Shown one piece after another: positions 36,946 to 44,823 of a stretch of 64,000 nt of DNA. Origin of the DNA: Niabella insulamsoli (GTDB taxonomy: Bacteria > Bacteroidota > Bacteroidia > Chitinophagales > Chitinophagaceae). Numbering within the stretch: position 1 is the first letter of the stretch; every line of letters begins with the position of its first letter. The notes beneath the pieces were generated by a model, which ran no database searches, had not been told where the DNA came from, and saw only the letters and a list, made by a program, of their open reading frames with translations. The stretch is taken from contig NZ_CP190246.1 of the NCBI RefSeq assembly GCF_039652435.2, positions 3,038,001-3,102,000 on the forward strand, given 5' to 3'. The translations under genes were made by a program, and so were the position numbers.

Positions 36946-37470
36946 TTATTTTTTTTGATTCGATGTAGCAGCGGATTTTTCAGGAGGCGGAGCGGTGCGC
37001 GGATTTTTATTGTCAGGGAATGGCCGGGTATCGGGGCTGCAGCAATCATCTTCGCAGCGCTCAGCAGCCGTGGGCACATAAGGCTCGGTAATAACCTGCC
37101 CTTCGCCGTTCATGCAAATGCTAAACAGTTCGACGCCCATCAGCTTAAAACAAATATTGGAATAGTGGGGAATATGAACCCGCAGTTTCTGCATATCCTT
37201 GATGTCCTGCAAGGTGAATCGCGGCAGGTTGAGGATTTCAATTTTGCTGTCGGTTGCGACGGGTTCTTTGGCATCGCCGGTAAGTTTGAGTTTATTATCG
37301 GTAGCCAATGCTCCGCTCATGATCGTTTGCAGGCTGCCCGAATGCTTTGCGTCAAAACCGCCCGACATATTTGTATCCAGGCTGCCGTCTACATCGAGGT
37401 CTACATCAAAAGTTCGTTGAGGATATAAATGATGGTTGATATCGCTGATATCGATACTTGGTGAAGGCAT
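36946..37470 (-). CDS. Uncharacterised repeat protein at the head of the cluster (gene E)
   Basis: 174 residues; first gene of the operon, with 529 bp of upstream DNA before the divergent AraC gene. Residues 20-60 contain two near-repeats, GSLDTNMSGGF and GSLQTIMSGAL, in an Asp/Gly/Ser-rich beta stretch. A middle part has the pattern LPRFTLQDIKDMQKLRVHIP and a hydrophobic NICFKLMGVELFSICMNG. The C-terminus carries CEDDCCSPDTRPFP, containing the DDCC[AS]P motif also found in gene C, and a Pro/Lys tail. It lacks a signal peptide. Unlike genes A-D it has no clear LQPG strand. No function can be assigned. Confidence 0.82.
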   Translation of the reverse strand: MPSPSIDISDINHHLYPQRTFDVDLDVDGSLDTNMSGGFDAKHSGSLQTIMSGALATDNKLKLTGDAKEPVATDSKIEILNLPRFTLQDIKDMQKLRVHIPHYSNICFKLMGVELFSICMNGEGQVITEPYVPTAAERCEDDCCSPDTRPFPDNKNPRTAPPPEKSAATSNQKK

Positions 37471-37999
37471 AGCGAGAAGATTTTATTGAACTACTAAGAT
37501 AAATCTTCTTCAAGGGCAAAAATGGAAACCGGCAAAAATGCCCATCCCTAATTTAGGGGATGTTGAGGTAAATAAGAGCCTCCCGATGCTGGCTTAAGTG
37601 CTTCAATTGTTATTACAATTTCAACGAAAATTGTAACAGGCTCAATTGTAACCGAAGCAAAATGCTACAACCGATTTGTTAGAAAAGCGCCGGACATAGC
37701 ATAGCCGACGGTAAAAACCACTTTCGGGCATAGGGTTTCAACCCGAAATCATTTTAAAGCGCCATTCAAAAAAAGCACCCATAAGCCAGGGCCTAAGAGC
37801 GCTGTGGTTTTAGGCTACCGGGAGCAGCTTCTTTAAGGCCTTCAATGAGGACCTAGTAAATCGATGGCTATGACATTTTCAGCAATGATCCCTATATAAA
37901 ATTAATTTTTAGGCGAGCAATTGTTGCACCATTGATGTTTATCGATGTAGTTTACCCGTTGCCGGATCGATAATTCACGCTATCGCTTAATTTTGAACG
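37471..37999. other. 529-bp divergent intergenic region with dyads
   Basis: No convincing gene was found. Two direct repeats ATTGTAAC (37630-37637 and 37645-37652, 15 bp apart) could be an AraC-type site or serve the gene E promoter. A perfect 7-bp hairpin TTTCGGG/CCCGAAA is at 37722-37748, and the dyad CATCCC-TAATTTAGG-GGATG is near 37543-37562. TAATTTTG (37988-37995) fits the -7 box of the AraC gene at 38000. Confidence 0.45.
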
Positions 38000-38782
38000 G
38001 TGAACCTACAGCTTTATGAAATATTGCCGAGTTTGCAGCCATTTATCAGCATGATCTGTACTATGGACTGCGACCAAGACGCTGACCTTCGTCCGGTTCG
38101 CGTGCTGCCTGATGCTTGTGTAGAGTTATTTTTAAGTTACACAAGCCCCCCTGTGGCACTGATTGAGGACAGGCTATATGTCAACAGTATCGTTACCTCA
38201 AGGATGAGCCGGGCAGTTGACGTGCGCATGCGAAAAGGCGCCGGCTGCCTGGCCGTTTGCTTTTTACCGGGAATGGCTCATTATTTTTTCAAACCAAAAA
38301 TGCAGGAATTATCTGATGTGGTTGTGCCTTTGTCGCATTTATGGCCGGGTATGGTGGCCGAACTGGAAGACCGGTTAGCCATGGCTGCAACCAATCAGGC
38401 CAGGGTGGCTATGCTGCAACAATACCTGCTTCAAAAACTGGTTATAGAAAAGGAAGACAGGCAAGTAACCTATTGCCTAAACCAGATTGCCCTATGTGAT
38501 GGATCGATAACCGTGCAGGCCTTAACAGCGGCTACCGGTCTCAGCCAGCGCCATCTTTCACGACGCTTTCAACAATGCGTGGGTCTTTCGCCGCAAGCGT
38601 ATATAAGGGTGTCAAGATTTATCCGGTCGCTGGCCCATTTAAAAAAATATCCGGCAGTTTCCCTTACCGAAATAGGCTACGATAGCGGTTATTATGATCA
38701 ATCGCATTTTAACCGCGAATACAAAGTATTCACAGGCTATACGCCGGGCGAAGTGGCGTCAGCTCCGCATATTTTATGCTGA
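38000..38782 (+). CDS. AraC family transcriptional regulator (DUF6597-type sensor)
   Basis: 260 residues, GTG start. The N-terminal region (LRPVRVLPDACVELFLSYTS) matches the DUF6597-type sensor common in Bacteroidota regulators of small-molecule stress, different from the cupin sensor of the AraC at 1154. The HTH pair is at about residues 160-255 (ALTAATGLSQRHLSRRFQQC and ISLTEIGYDSGYYDQSHFNREYK). A TAATTTTG box ends 4 nt before the GTG, so the mRNA may be leaderless. It is followed 66 bp later by a DHFR-like gene on the same strand, its likely target partner. It is divergent from the Ig-like cluster and might also act there. Confidence 0.9.
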   Translation: MNLQLYEILPSLQPFISMICTMDCDQDADLRPVRVLPDACVELFLSYTSPPVALIEDRLYVNSIVTSRMSRAVDVRMRKGAGCLAVCFLPGMAHYFFKPKMQELSDVVVPLSHLWPGMVAELEDRLAMAATNQARVAMLQQYLLQKLVIEKEDRQVTYCLNQIALCDGSITVQALTAATGLSQRHLSRRFQQCVGLSPQAYIRVSRFIRSLAHLKKYPAVSLTEIGYDSGYYDQSHFNREYKVFTGYTPGEVASAPHILC

Positions 38783-38848
38783 TGTCCGTTCTGTACAATT
38801 TTTTAAACAGCCAATGACGCAATTTTGAGGCATCAAAAAAGAAAATTT

Positions 38849-39385
38849 ATGCGAAGACTAATTTTAGGATTAGCTGTTACATTAGACGGCTACATTGAGG
38901 GACCCCATGGGGAGTACGACTGGTGCTTTACGGATCAGGACTATGGCCTGGCGGAATTTTTCTCAAGAATTGACGCCATTTTTATAGGGCGAAAAAGCTA
39001 CGAAATTAAACAACAGTCCGCTGTTGACAACCATGTTGAAATGGTACCGGGAATGCAAAAAATGAAGGAATACGTATTCTCGAGGACGCTTCAATCCGCA
39101 GGGGAGGGTGCAACGCTCATTTCGAAGGACAGTATCGAAGCCGCACGATCGATTAAAGCTCAACCAGGAAAAGACATTTGGCTGTATGGTGGTGCGGCCC
39201 TTACTGATGCATTTATGAAAGAAGGCCTCGTGGATGAAATTTGGATGTCCGTACACCCGATCTTATTGGGCGATGGCAAGTCGCTGTTTCGAAAATACGA
39301 TCGAAGCATTAGCCTGACCTTGCTTGAAAGTAAGACTTATGACACGGGCCTCGTTTCCCTCCGCTACAGCCTCGACAAGAAATAG
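38849..39385 (+). CDS. Dihydrofolate reductase family (RibD C-terminal-like) protein
   Basis: About 178 residues from ATG 38849, preceded by AAAAAAGAAAATTT. The motifs RRLILGLAVTLDGYIEGPHG, IDAIFIGRKSYEI and DIWLYGGAALTDAFMKEGLVDEIW are those of the RibD-C/DHFR-like family, often annotated as reductases of unknown substrate in Bacteroidota. It is much like YyaP-type proteins and unlikely to be the main folate enzyme. The preceding AraC gene suggests an inducible pair, similar to small detoxification modules, but this is only context. The stop is followed by the long convergent gap. Confidence 0.88.
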   Translation: MRRLILGLAVTLDGYIEGPHGEYDWCFTDQDYGLAEFFSRIDAIFIGRKSYEIKQQSAVDNHVEMVPGMQKMKEYVFSRTLQSAGEGATLISKDSIEAARSIKAQPGKDIWLYGGAALTDAFMKEGLVDEIWMSVHPILLGDGKSLFRKYDRSISLTLLESKTYDTGLVSLRYSLDKK

Positions 39386-40060
39386 CGCTGCGATGCAGAC
39401 AGGCGCGGCTTTAAAGCCAACCCAACAATATAATTTGGATGAATTAGTTTGTAGCCCGTATCAGATTAATTACCATTAAAAGATAGGACGGGAAGGTTTT
39501 AAAAAGCAAATCTGAAACCTCCCCGTCATTCCTATATACACCCGCGCTCTTCTACCCTCTTGATATGTAGTCGTACCGGTTGCCAGATTTTTGAAGCCGC
39601 CTGAGAAATCCCGGCGAGCCGGAGACTTTGTAAATTCCTATAGAATATTTTTATCGCTTTCACAAAGACAGGTTAAGATCTTCATGCTGGTAATAACGTG
39701 TACTTTTGGTTTGTTACATTTTTGAAAAAAAATTTCAACGCTGTCACAAATTTGTAACATTTTTTTTGTTACGTTTTTAAAGTGTAACAAAAAATTTTGT
39801 CACAATGAGGTAGGCTAATATTTACACGATGGCCCCAAATCCTTACCGGCAGCGCGTTTTGACCACATCTACTTTCGAGCCTCTGCATTTCCGCATTTGC
39901 TAAAAATTTCTAAAAAGCCCCAACGACTGCGCTAAAGGGCCGTTGGCGGCTGTAGTTTTGCCCTATTGTTTCAGTTAAGAAACACCTTATGCCAAAAATA
40001 AAAGAGGGAAAGTGGCGGAGCACTTATAGTATGGCAACTGCGCCCATTTTCCTCTGGTTT
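39386..40060. other. 675-bp convergent intergenic region: hairpin and TTTGTnAC array
   Basis: No ORF longer than about 60 codons was found. A long hairpin (GACGGGAAGGTTT at 39487-39499 and its near-complement at 39515-39527, 12 of 13 pairs) follows the DHFR-like gene. Six copies of TTTGTnAC in either orientation lie at 39710, 39743, 39751, 39765, 39784 and 39796, forming several overlapping dyads, including 11-bp arms at 39762-39772 and 39784-39794. A promoter-like TAGTTTTG is at 39953. Possible small RNA or protein-binding array; see findings. Confidence 0.45.
39993..40055 (-). terminator. Probable terminator of the kdp/kinase transcript
   Basis: Imperfect 15-bp stem (40041-40055 with 40003-40017, 12 of 15 matched, one more as a G-T wobble) followed on the minus strand by TTTTATTTTT. 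It overlaps the last codons of the histidine kinase gene (40061) by none and lies just after them. Confidence 0.5.
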
Positions 40061-41788
40061 TTACGCAACATTTAGCGCAAAAGAAAATGTACTACCCGTA
40101 CCCAAATCACTTTTAACATCAATACGACCACCTTGCGCTTCAATAAATTCTTTACTGATGCTCAATCCTAACCCGGTACCTTCCTTTTTTGTGCCGGGTA
40201 TACGGAAATAGCGATCAAATATTTTGTCTATGTATTGTGACGAAATCCCCTGTCCTGTATCAGTTACAGCAACTTTCACTTCATGGCTTTCTGCGATTAT
40301 ATCAATATATATTATTGTATTATCGTAAGAATAGCGAACAGCATTAGAAAGCAGGTTGGTCAAAACCCAAGCTGTCTTCTCACTGTCGGCAAGTACTTTC
40401 GGTAGATACTCGGGTGCTTTTATTTCAACTTTGATTTGCTTTTCTTCGGCGGCTGATTTGGTAGCACTGACAGCATATTCCACAATGTCGTGTACATCTG
40501 CTGGCAAGACATTTATCTGAATTGTTCCGCTTTCTACCTGGGTCATATTCAGCAATTCTCCTGTAATTTTTAACAATCTTCCTGCATCTTCTTTAATGCT
40601 TTCCACTAGGCTTTGTTGTTCTGTATTTAGCAAGCCCACCTGTTCATGCTCCAGCAACTGCAAGCTCATTTTTATGGAGGATATAGGCGTCCTCAGTTCA
40701 TGGGACACGGTGGCAATGAAATTGGTTTTAGCAAATTCCTTTTCCTTGTAAGGAGTGACGTTTTTGAGCAGCACGACATTACCAATTTGCTTCTCCTGCT
40801 TATCTCCTGTCGGAACAATCTTAATGGGGATAATTTCTTTTTCAAAATAGCTTTCCTTGTGGTCCGCATATATTTTTATAGGCGGGGATTTTATTTTATC
40901 AGGTTGACTTTCCGATAAATCCTGTACCAATGTTTTTATTAAATCGTTTTCCCGAGCAAGCTCGAGAATGGGCTTACTAATGGCTTCTTCCTTTTGTACA
41001 CCCGTTATTTTCAGGGCGACATCATTCATGAACAACACGACCTGCTCCTCATCGAGGCCAATTACGGGGTTGCTCATGTTATTGATAAGCGTTTCTATCC
41101 GTTTTTTTTCCACCATTAGTTTTGCCAGGTTGCTGCTGCTATACTCCTTTAACTTTTGAGCCATTGTGTTGAATGCTGATGCCAACTCACCAAACTCGTC
41201 GTGCTGCTCAAAATATACTCTTTGCGTATAATTCTGGGCGGCAATCTGTTTTATACTCGCGGTAAGCTCTTTAATAGGATTGGCAATGTTAGAAGGAAGG
41301 TTGATTAACAGCGTAAAGGCTATTAGAAAACAAATTGTTCCGGATGCAGTAATCCAAAAAATGGCGGTTTCAGCTGTTGCTCCAGCCAGCTCGTTTTTGC
41401 GTTGGATGGATTGCATATTGAGCAGCATGATATCAGTAATACTCTTCTGAACGTCCTTAAGCCGGCCCGTATCCTGAGGAGACTGTAACAAAATAAAATA
41501 ATCTGAGGCGATTTTCAGCGTCAACTCTTTTTCGCCTGTTTCGGTTACATTCAGCTGTTGTTTATGAAGATTCTCCCGAAAAGAGTTTTGGGCCAACGAA
41601 TCGGAAATACCACTATTCAAAGCATTGATCATCAGTCGGCAATAGTCGATGGACTTATAATTATCCGCCAAAATGTTTTTCGCTTCATTCGATAGCTTGT
41701 AAATATTAGTGGCGCTGATGATAGTAAGCAACGCAATCATGGCAAACAAAAGGCCAATCCCAAACGTAAGTTTTGCTTTTATTTTCAT
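40061..41788 (-). CDS. HAMP/PAS sensor histidine kinase of the Kdp system
   Basis: 575 residues. Two membrane segments (about 7-28 and 142-165) flank a short extracytoplasmic region, then HAMP (near 165-215), a PAS-type domain (VIGLDEEQVVLFMNDVALKI) and HisKA with the phosphoacceptor in SHELRTPISSIK near residue 361. HATPase motifs are NAVRYSYDN, DTGQGIS and GTGLGLSI near 537. In most bacteria the kinase belongs to KdpD itself; here it is a separate protein encoded 11 bp after the short KdpD gene. It presumably phosphorylates the NtrC-like regulator at the other end of the locus. Confidence 0.9.
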   Translation of the reverse strand: MKIKAKLTFGIGLLFAMIALLTIISATNIYKLSNEAKNILADNYKSIDYCRLMINALNSGISDSLAQNSFRENLHKQQLNVTETGEKELTLKIASDYFILLQSPQDTGRLKDVQKSITDIMLLNMQSIQRKNELAGATAETAIFWITASGTICFLIAFTLLINLPSNIANPIKELTASIKQIAAQNYTQRVYFEQHDEFGELASAFNTMAQKLKEYSSSNLAKLMVEKKRIETLINNMSNPVIGLDEEQVVLFMNDVALKITGVQKEEAISKPILELARENDLIKTLVQDLSESQPDKIKSPPIKIYADHKESYFEKEIIPIKIVPTGDKQEKQIGNVVLLKNVTPYKEKEFAKTNFIATVSHELRTPISSIKMSLQLLEHEQVGLLNTEQQSLVESIKEDAGRLLKITGELLNMTQVESGTIQINVLPADVHDIVEYAVSATKSAAEEKQIKVEIKAPEYLPKVLADSEKTAWVLTNLLSNAVRYSYDNTIIYIDIIAESHEVKVAVTDTGQGISSQYIDKIFDRYFRIPGTKKEGTGLGLSISKEFIEAQGGRIDVKSDLGTGSTFSFALNVA

Positions 41789-41799
41789 CGCTTTTTTCT

Positions 41800-42924
41800 T
41801 TAGCTCAATATAACAAGATCAATATCATTTGCCGACAGCTTTTTTAATAGTTCATTGAACATCCTGGTAGCCAAAATCACACGTATTGAGTTTAAATGTG
41901 GTTTACCAATACAGATAGTCGTAATCTTCCGCTCCCCGCATTGACCGATAATGGCTTTAGGGATATTATTGTCTTTTACCTTGATGATTTCCGCTCCCAA
42001 CTCTGTTGCTAACTTGAAGTTGTTCATAAGGTGCCTTTGTTTGTCTAAGGCAATTTTATCTGGATTTTCTTTGGGAGTTTGCACATACATCACATACCAT
42101 TTACTGTTGTAATAATTGGCGAGCCGTGCTGTTTTTCGAATCACGTTCCTAGCCGTTTTTTCATTAGAACTAATACACGCTAAAAACCGTTCCCGCTTTA
42201 CGGGATTGAGTGGGGTAACCTCTATTTCTACTTTCCGTTCTACCTGTGAAGCAACTTCCTTTAAAGCCAGTTCCCTTAATTGTAGGATGTTTTCACTTTT
42301 GAAAAAATGCTTCAATGCCGTGTCAATTTTTGCCCGCTCATATATCTTTCCTTCCCACAGCCTCGCAATTAGCTCATCAGCGGTAAGGTCGATATTAACC
42401 ACCTCGTCTGCCTGGGCCAGCATGCTGTCCGGAATGCGCTCTCTTACTTCTATACCCGTAATCTCGCGGATATCATCATTCAGGCTTTCGATATGCTGAA
42501 TGTTTACGGCGCTAATCACGTTGATACCCGCGTCTAATATTTCCAGAACATCCTGCCAGCGTTTTTCATTTTTACTGCCTTCGATATTGGTATGTGCCAG
42601 TTCATCTATTATAACCACTTCCGGACGTAAATTTATAACCATTTGAACATCCAGCTCTTCCAACTCCTTTCCTTTATAAAAAAGCCTTCGAAGTGGCACA
42701 ACTGGCAAGCCCTCCAGCAACAAATGGGTTTCCACCCGCTTATGGGTTTCAATATACCCTATCTTTACGTCGACACCACTTCTCAGCAGGGCATGCGCAT
42801 CCTGCAACATGCGGTAAGTTTTACCCACACCAGCACTCATACCGATATACACCTTAAATTTTCCCCGCCTCGATTTTTTGATCAGGTTGAGAAATTCTTC
42901 TGCTGATTTTCTTGTTTCCCCCAT
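41800..42924 (-). CDS. kdpD: KdpD N-terminal sensor (short form, no kinase)
   Basis: 374 residues containing only the N-terminal half of classical KdpD: the KdpD domain with Walker A GMSAGVGKT (28-36) and the Walker B-like VIIDELAHTNIEGS, followed by a USP-like domain (VKRERFLACISSNEKTARN to the end). The transmembrane and histidine-kinase parts are absent and supplied by the adjacent kinase gene. KdpD senses low potassium and ionic strength through these domains. The start ATG is followed by GETRKSAEEFLNLIKKSRRG. The gap of 158 bp from the porin gene contains no other gene. Short forms like this are annotated widely in Bacteroidota as kdpD. Confidence 0.93.
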   Translation of the reverse strand: MGETRKSAEEFLNLIKKSRRGKFKVYIGMSAGVGKTYRMLQDAHALLRSGVDVKIGYIETHKRVETHLLLEGLPVVPLRRLFYKGKELEELDVQMVINLRPEVVIIDELAHTNIEGSKNEKRWQDVLEILDAGINVISAVNIQHIESLNDDIREITGIEVRERIPDSMLAQADEVVNIDLTADELIARLWEGKIYERAKIDTALKHFFKSENILQLRELALKEVASQVERKVEIEVTPLNPVKRERFLACISSNEKTARNVIRKTARLANYYNSKWYVMYVQTPKENPDKIALDKQRHLMNNFKLATELGAEIIKVKDNNIPKAIIGQCGERKITTICIGKPHLNSIRVILATRMFNELLKKLSANDIDLVILS

Positions 42925-43082
42925 ACGGTTGACAGGTCATTAGTTTCTCCAACCAAATAATTGCTTTCCTTTATTAAGCATGAATCTTTCCTGCTCAGGC
43001 TTTCAGTTCGCGGTTTCCTAAAGTTGTTAGATGTAAAATTAAAATAATAAGGAGTAGGTGAAATAAAACGTCGCATGTATGC

Positions 43083-44159
43083 TTAAAATGATACGGCCAA
43101 TGAAGTCGTTACAAAAATATTGTTGTTTATAGGATCGCCATCTTTAAGGAATATGTTATCCTTTGAAGAAAAACCGCGCCCTTCAATGCGCCACAAAACG
43201 TTCTCTCTAATGAGGTAATCGGCGTTTACTGAATAGCCCCAGGTTTGAAAACCATTTGATGTCCCTGTTGATATAATCACACCGTTTATGTCGTTGTAAT
43301 ATTCCCCTCTGGCGGCGATGCTTATTCTGTTCACTGGCGCATATTTTGCCCCAACAACCGAAGCATACCAGGTATTATAATCGCCGCTTCCTTTGGCTTT
43401 TTGCTCCGCACCTATATCAAAACCTGCGATCAGGGCCAGCTTTTCGTGAATTTGAAACTGCCCATAAAAGTTATGAAAATAGCGCATTTGCCTTGTGCTG
43501 TCGGGCTTGTCGCTGCCAACAAAAGAACTACTGTTGATAGTGATTTTTGAGTGGGGCGTATAGGTAAGCTGATGCCCAAATGCTGGTGTATTGTTACCTT
43601 CCACACGTTGTATGCGCTGCCATCCGTTTAATATCAATCCACTTAAAAACCAATGGCCGTTACCCGTAGTGTATGAAATTTTTGCACCGCTTTCATAATA
43701 AGGTGAATTTTCCGCCAACATACTTCGGGTCAAATTCCAGCAGTCTTTACCTACCGCACTTTCAAAACCGATATGTGAGGCAAAGACACCTGCTTCTATC
43801 CACAGATCTTTTGTTTTTGAAATTTTCACCCCCGCATTAGCCTCATAGATGTTTTTCAATACGCCCGGCTCGGCTGCTAAATTGGCATTCATATAAGTTC
43901 CGGTCGCCAACGCGAGGTTTGCCCTCACAATATCCGTTTGATAGGTCGCCTTTAGAAAACCCAAATTCAGATTTACTTCGTTATGCCTGTTGAATGAATA
44001 AGCAAAAGCGGGGCGGTTATGGTCCGTAGGGTTACCAAAATCATAAGAATAATACCCTTCGATATATCCGCTAAAAGTCAATGGCGGCTTAGCGCTGTCT
44101 GGTTGAGCAAATGCGTCGGTTACAAACAACATCAATGATGCTGCTATTATCTTTTCCAT
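43083..44159 (-). CDS. Outer-membrane beta-barrel porin of the kdp locus
   Basis: 358 residues with a signal peptide (about 1-19, ending DAFAQ). The rest alternates polar and aromatic residues in strand-like runs (GYIEGYYSYDFGNPTD, TDIVRANLALATGTYMNAN, VLWRIEGRGFSSKDN) and ends in a C-terminal phenylalanine, as for outer-membrane barrels. It lies between kdpC and kdpD, where a porin-like gene also occurs in other Bacteroidota kdp loci as I recall. It may let potassium or another solute across the outer membrane under the same control, but no binding motif is evident. Confidence 0.83.
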   Translation of the reverse strand: MEKIIAASLMLFVTDAFAQPDSAKPPLTFSGYIEGYYSYDFGNPTDHNRPAFAYSFNRHNEVNLNLGFLKATYQTDIVRANLALATGTYMNANLAAEPGVLKNIYEANAGVKISKTKDLWIEAGVFASHIGFESAVGKDCWNLTRSMLAENSPYYESGAKISYTTGNGHWFLSGLILNGWQRIQRVEGNNTPAFGHQLTYTPHSKITINSSSFVGSDKPDSTRQMRYFHNFYGQFQIHEKLALIAGFDIGAEQKAKGSGDYNTWYASVVGAKYAPVNRISIAARGEYYNDINGVIISTGTSNGFQTWGYSVNADYLIRENVLWRIEGRGFSSKDNIFLKDGDPINNNIFVTTSLAVSF

Positions 44160-44247
44160 CTGTCTAATAATTATTTTTGTTTACGGCCAGAGTTGGTATG
44201 CCTTCCCCTGTTACCTAAAAAAATAGCACAAGTTCATTTCGCCCTTT

Positions 44248-44808
44248 CTATTTTAAATTGTCTAATGCTATATTTAATGTAAGGACATTCACTCTTGCTG
44301 TTCCGAACAATCCCAACAATGGCTTCTCCGTATGCGAAAGGATGAGCTGCTGAATATGGCCTTCGGCTATGCGCCGGCTTTTTGCAATACGGCTTACCTG
44401 TGTGTTAGCAGCCTCTACGGAAATATGCGGGTCAAGTCCGCTGCCACTTGCCGTTACCAAATCAGAAGGCACATCTGCTTTCTTCACGCCCGGATTGTGA
44501 ACTAAAAAAGTATCCACTCTTGCCTGTACTTCGGCTAAGTAATCAGGGTTGGAAGCCCCCTTGTTGCTGCCGCCTGCACCAGCTGCATTGTAATTCACCG
44601 CAGAGGGGCGGGAATAAAAGTATTTATCATCCGTGAACCGTTGCCCGATATAGGTATAATACATTTTGCCATTATCAACAACCACCTCGCCCCTGCCTTT
44701 ATTGGGCGCCAGTTGGGCAACGCCCAGTATAATCAGAGTGTACACGCCTGAAAAAAACATTAAGCAAACGATTGTAAGCCTTATCGCAGGAAGTATATTT
44801 TCTTTCAT
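44248..44808 (-). CDS. kdpC: Potassium-transporting ATPase subunit KdpC
   Basis: 186 residues: one N-terminal membrane helix (LTIVCLMFFSGVYTLIILGVAQ) then a periplasmic domain. Conserved KdpC features are YFYSRPSAVNYNAAGAGGSNKG, ASGSGLDPHISVEAA and a C-terminal FGTARVNVLTLNIALD. KdpC is needed for assembly of the KdpFABC complex in the inner membrane. It begins 15 bp after kdpB and lies in the order kdpF-kdpA-kdpB-kdpC. Confidence 0.95.
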   Translation of the reverse strand: MKENILPAIRLTIVCLMFFSGVYTLIILGVAQLAPNKGRGEVVVDNGKMYYTYIGQRFTDDKYFYSRPSAVNYNAAGAGGSNKGASNPDYLAEVQARVDTFLVHNPGVKKADVPSDLVTASGSGLDPHISVEAANTQVSRIAKSRRIAEGHIQQLILSHTEKPLLGLFGTARVNVLTLNIALDNLK

Positions 44809-44823
44809 TGTCTCTCACTTTTT

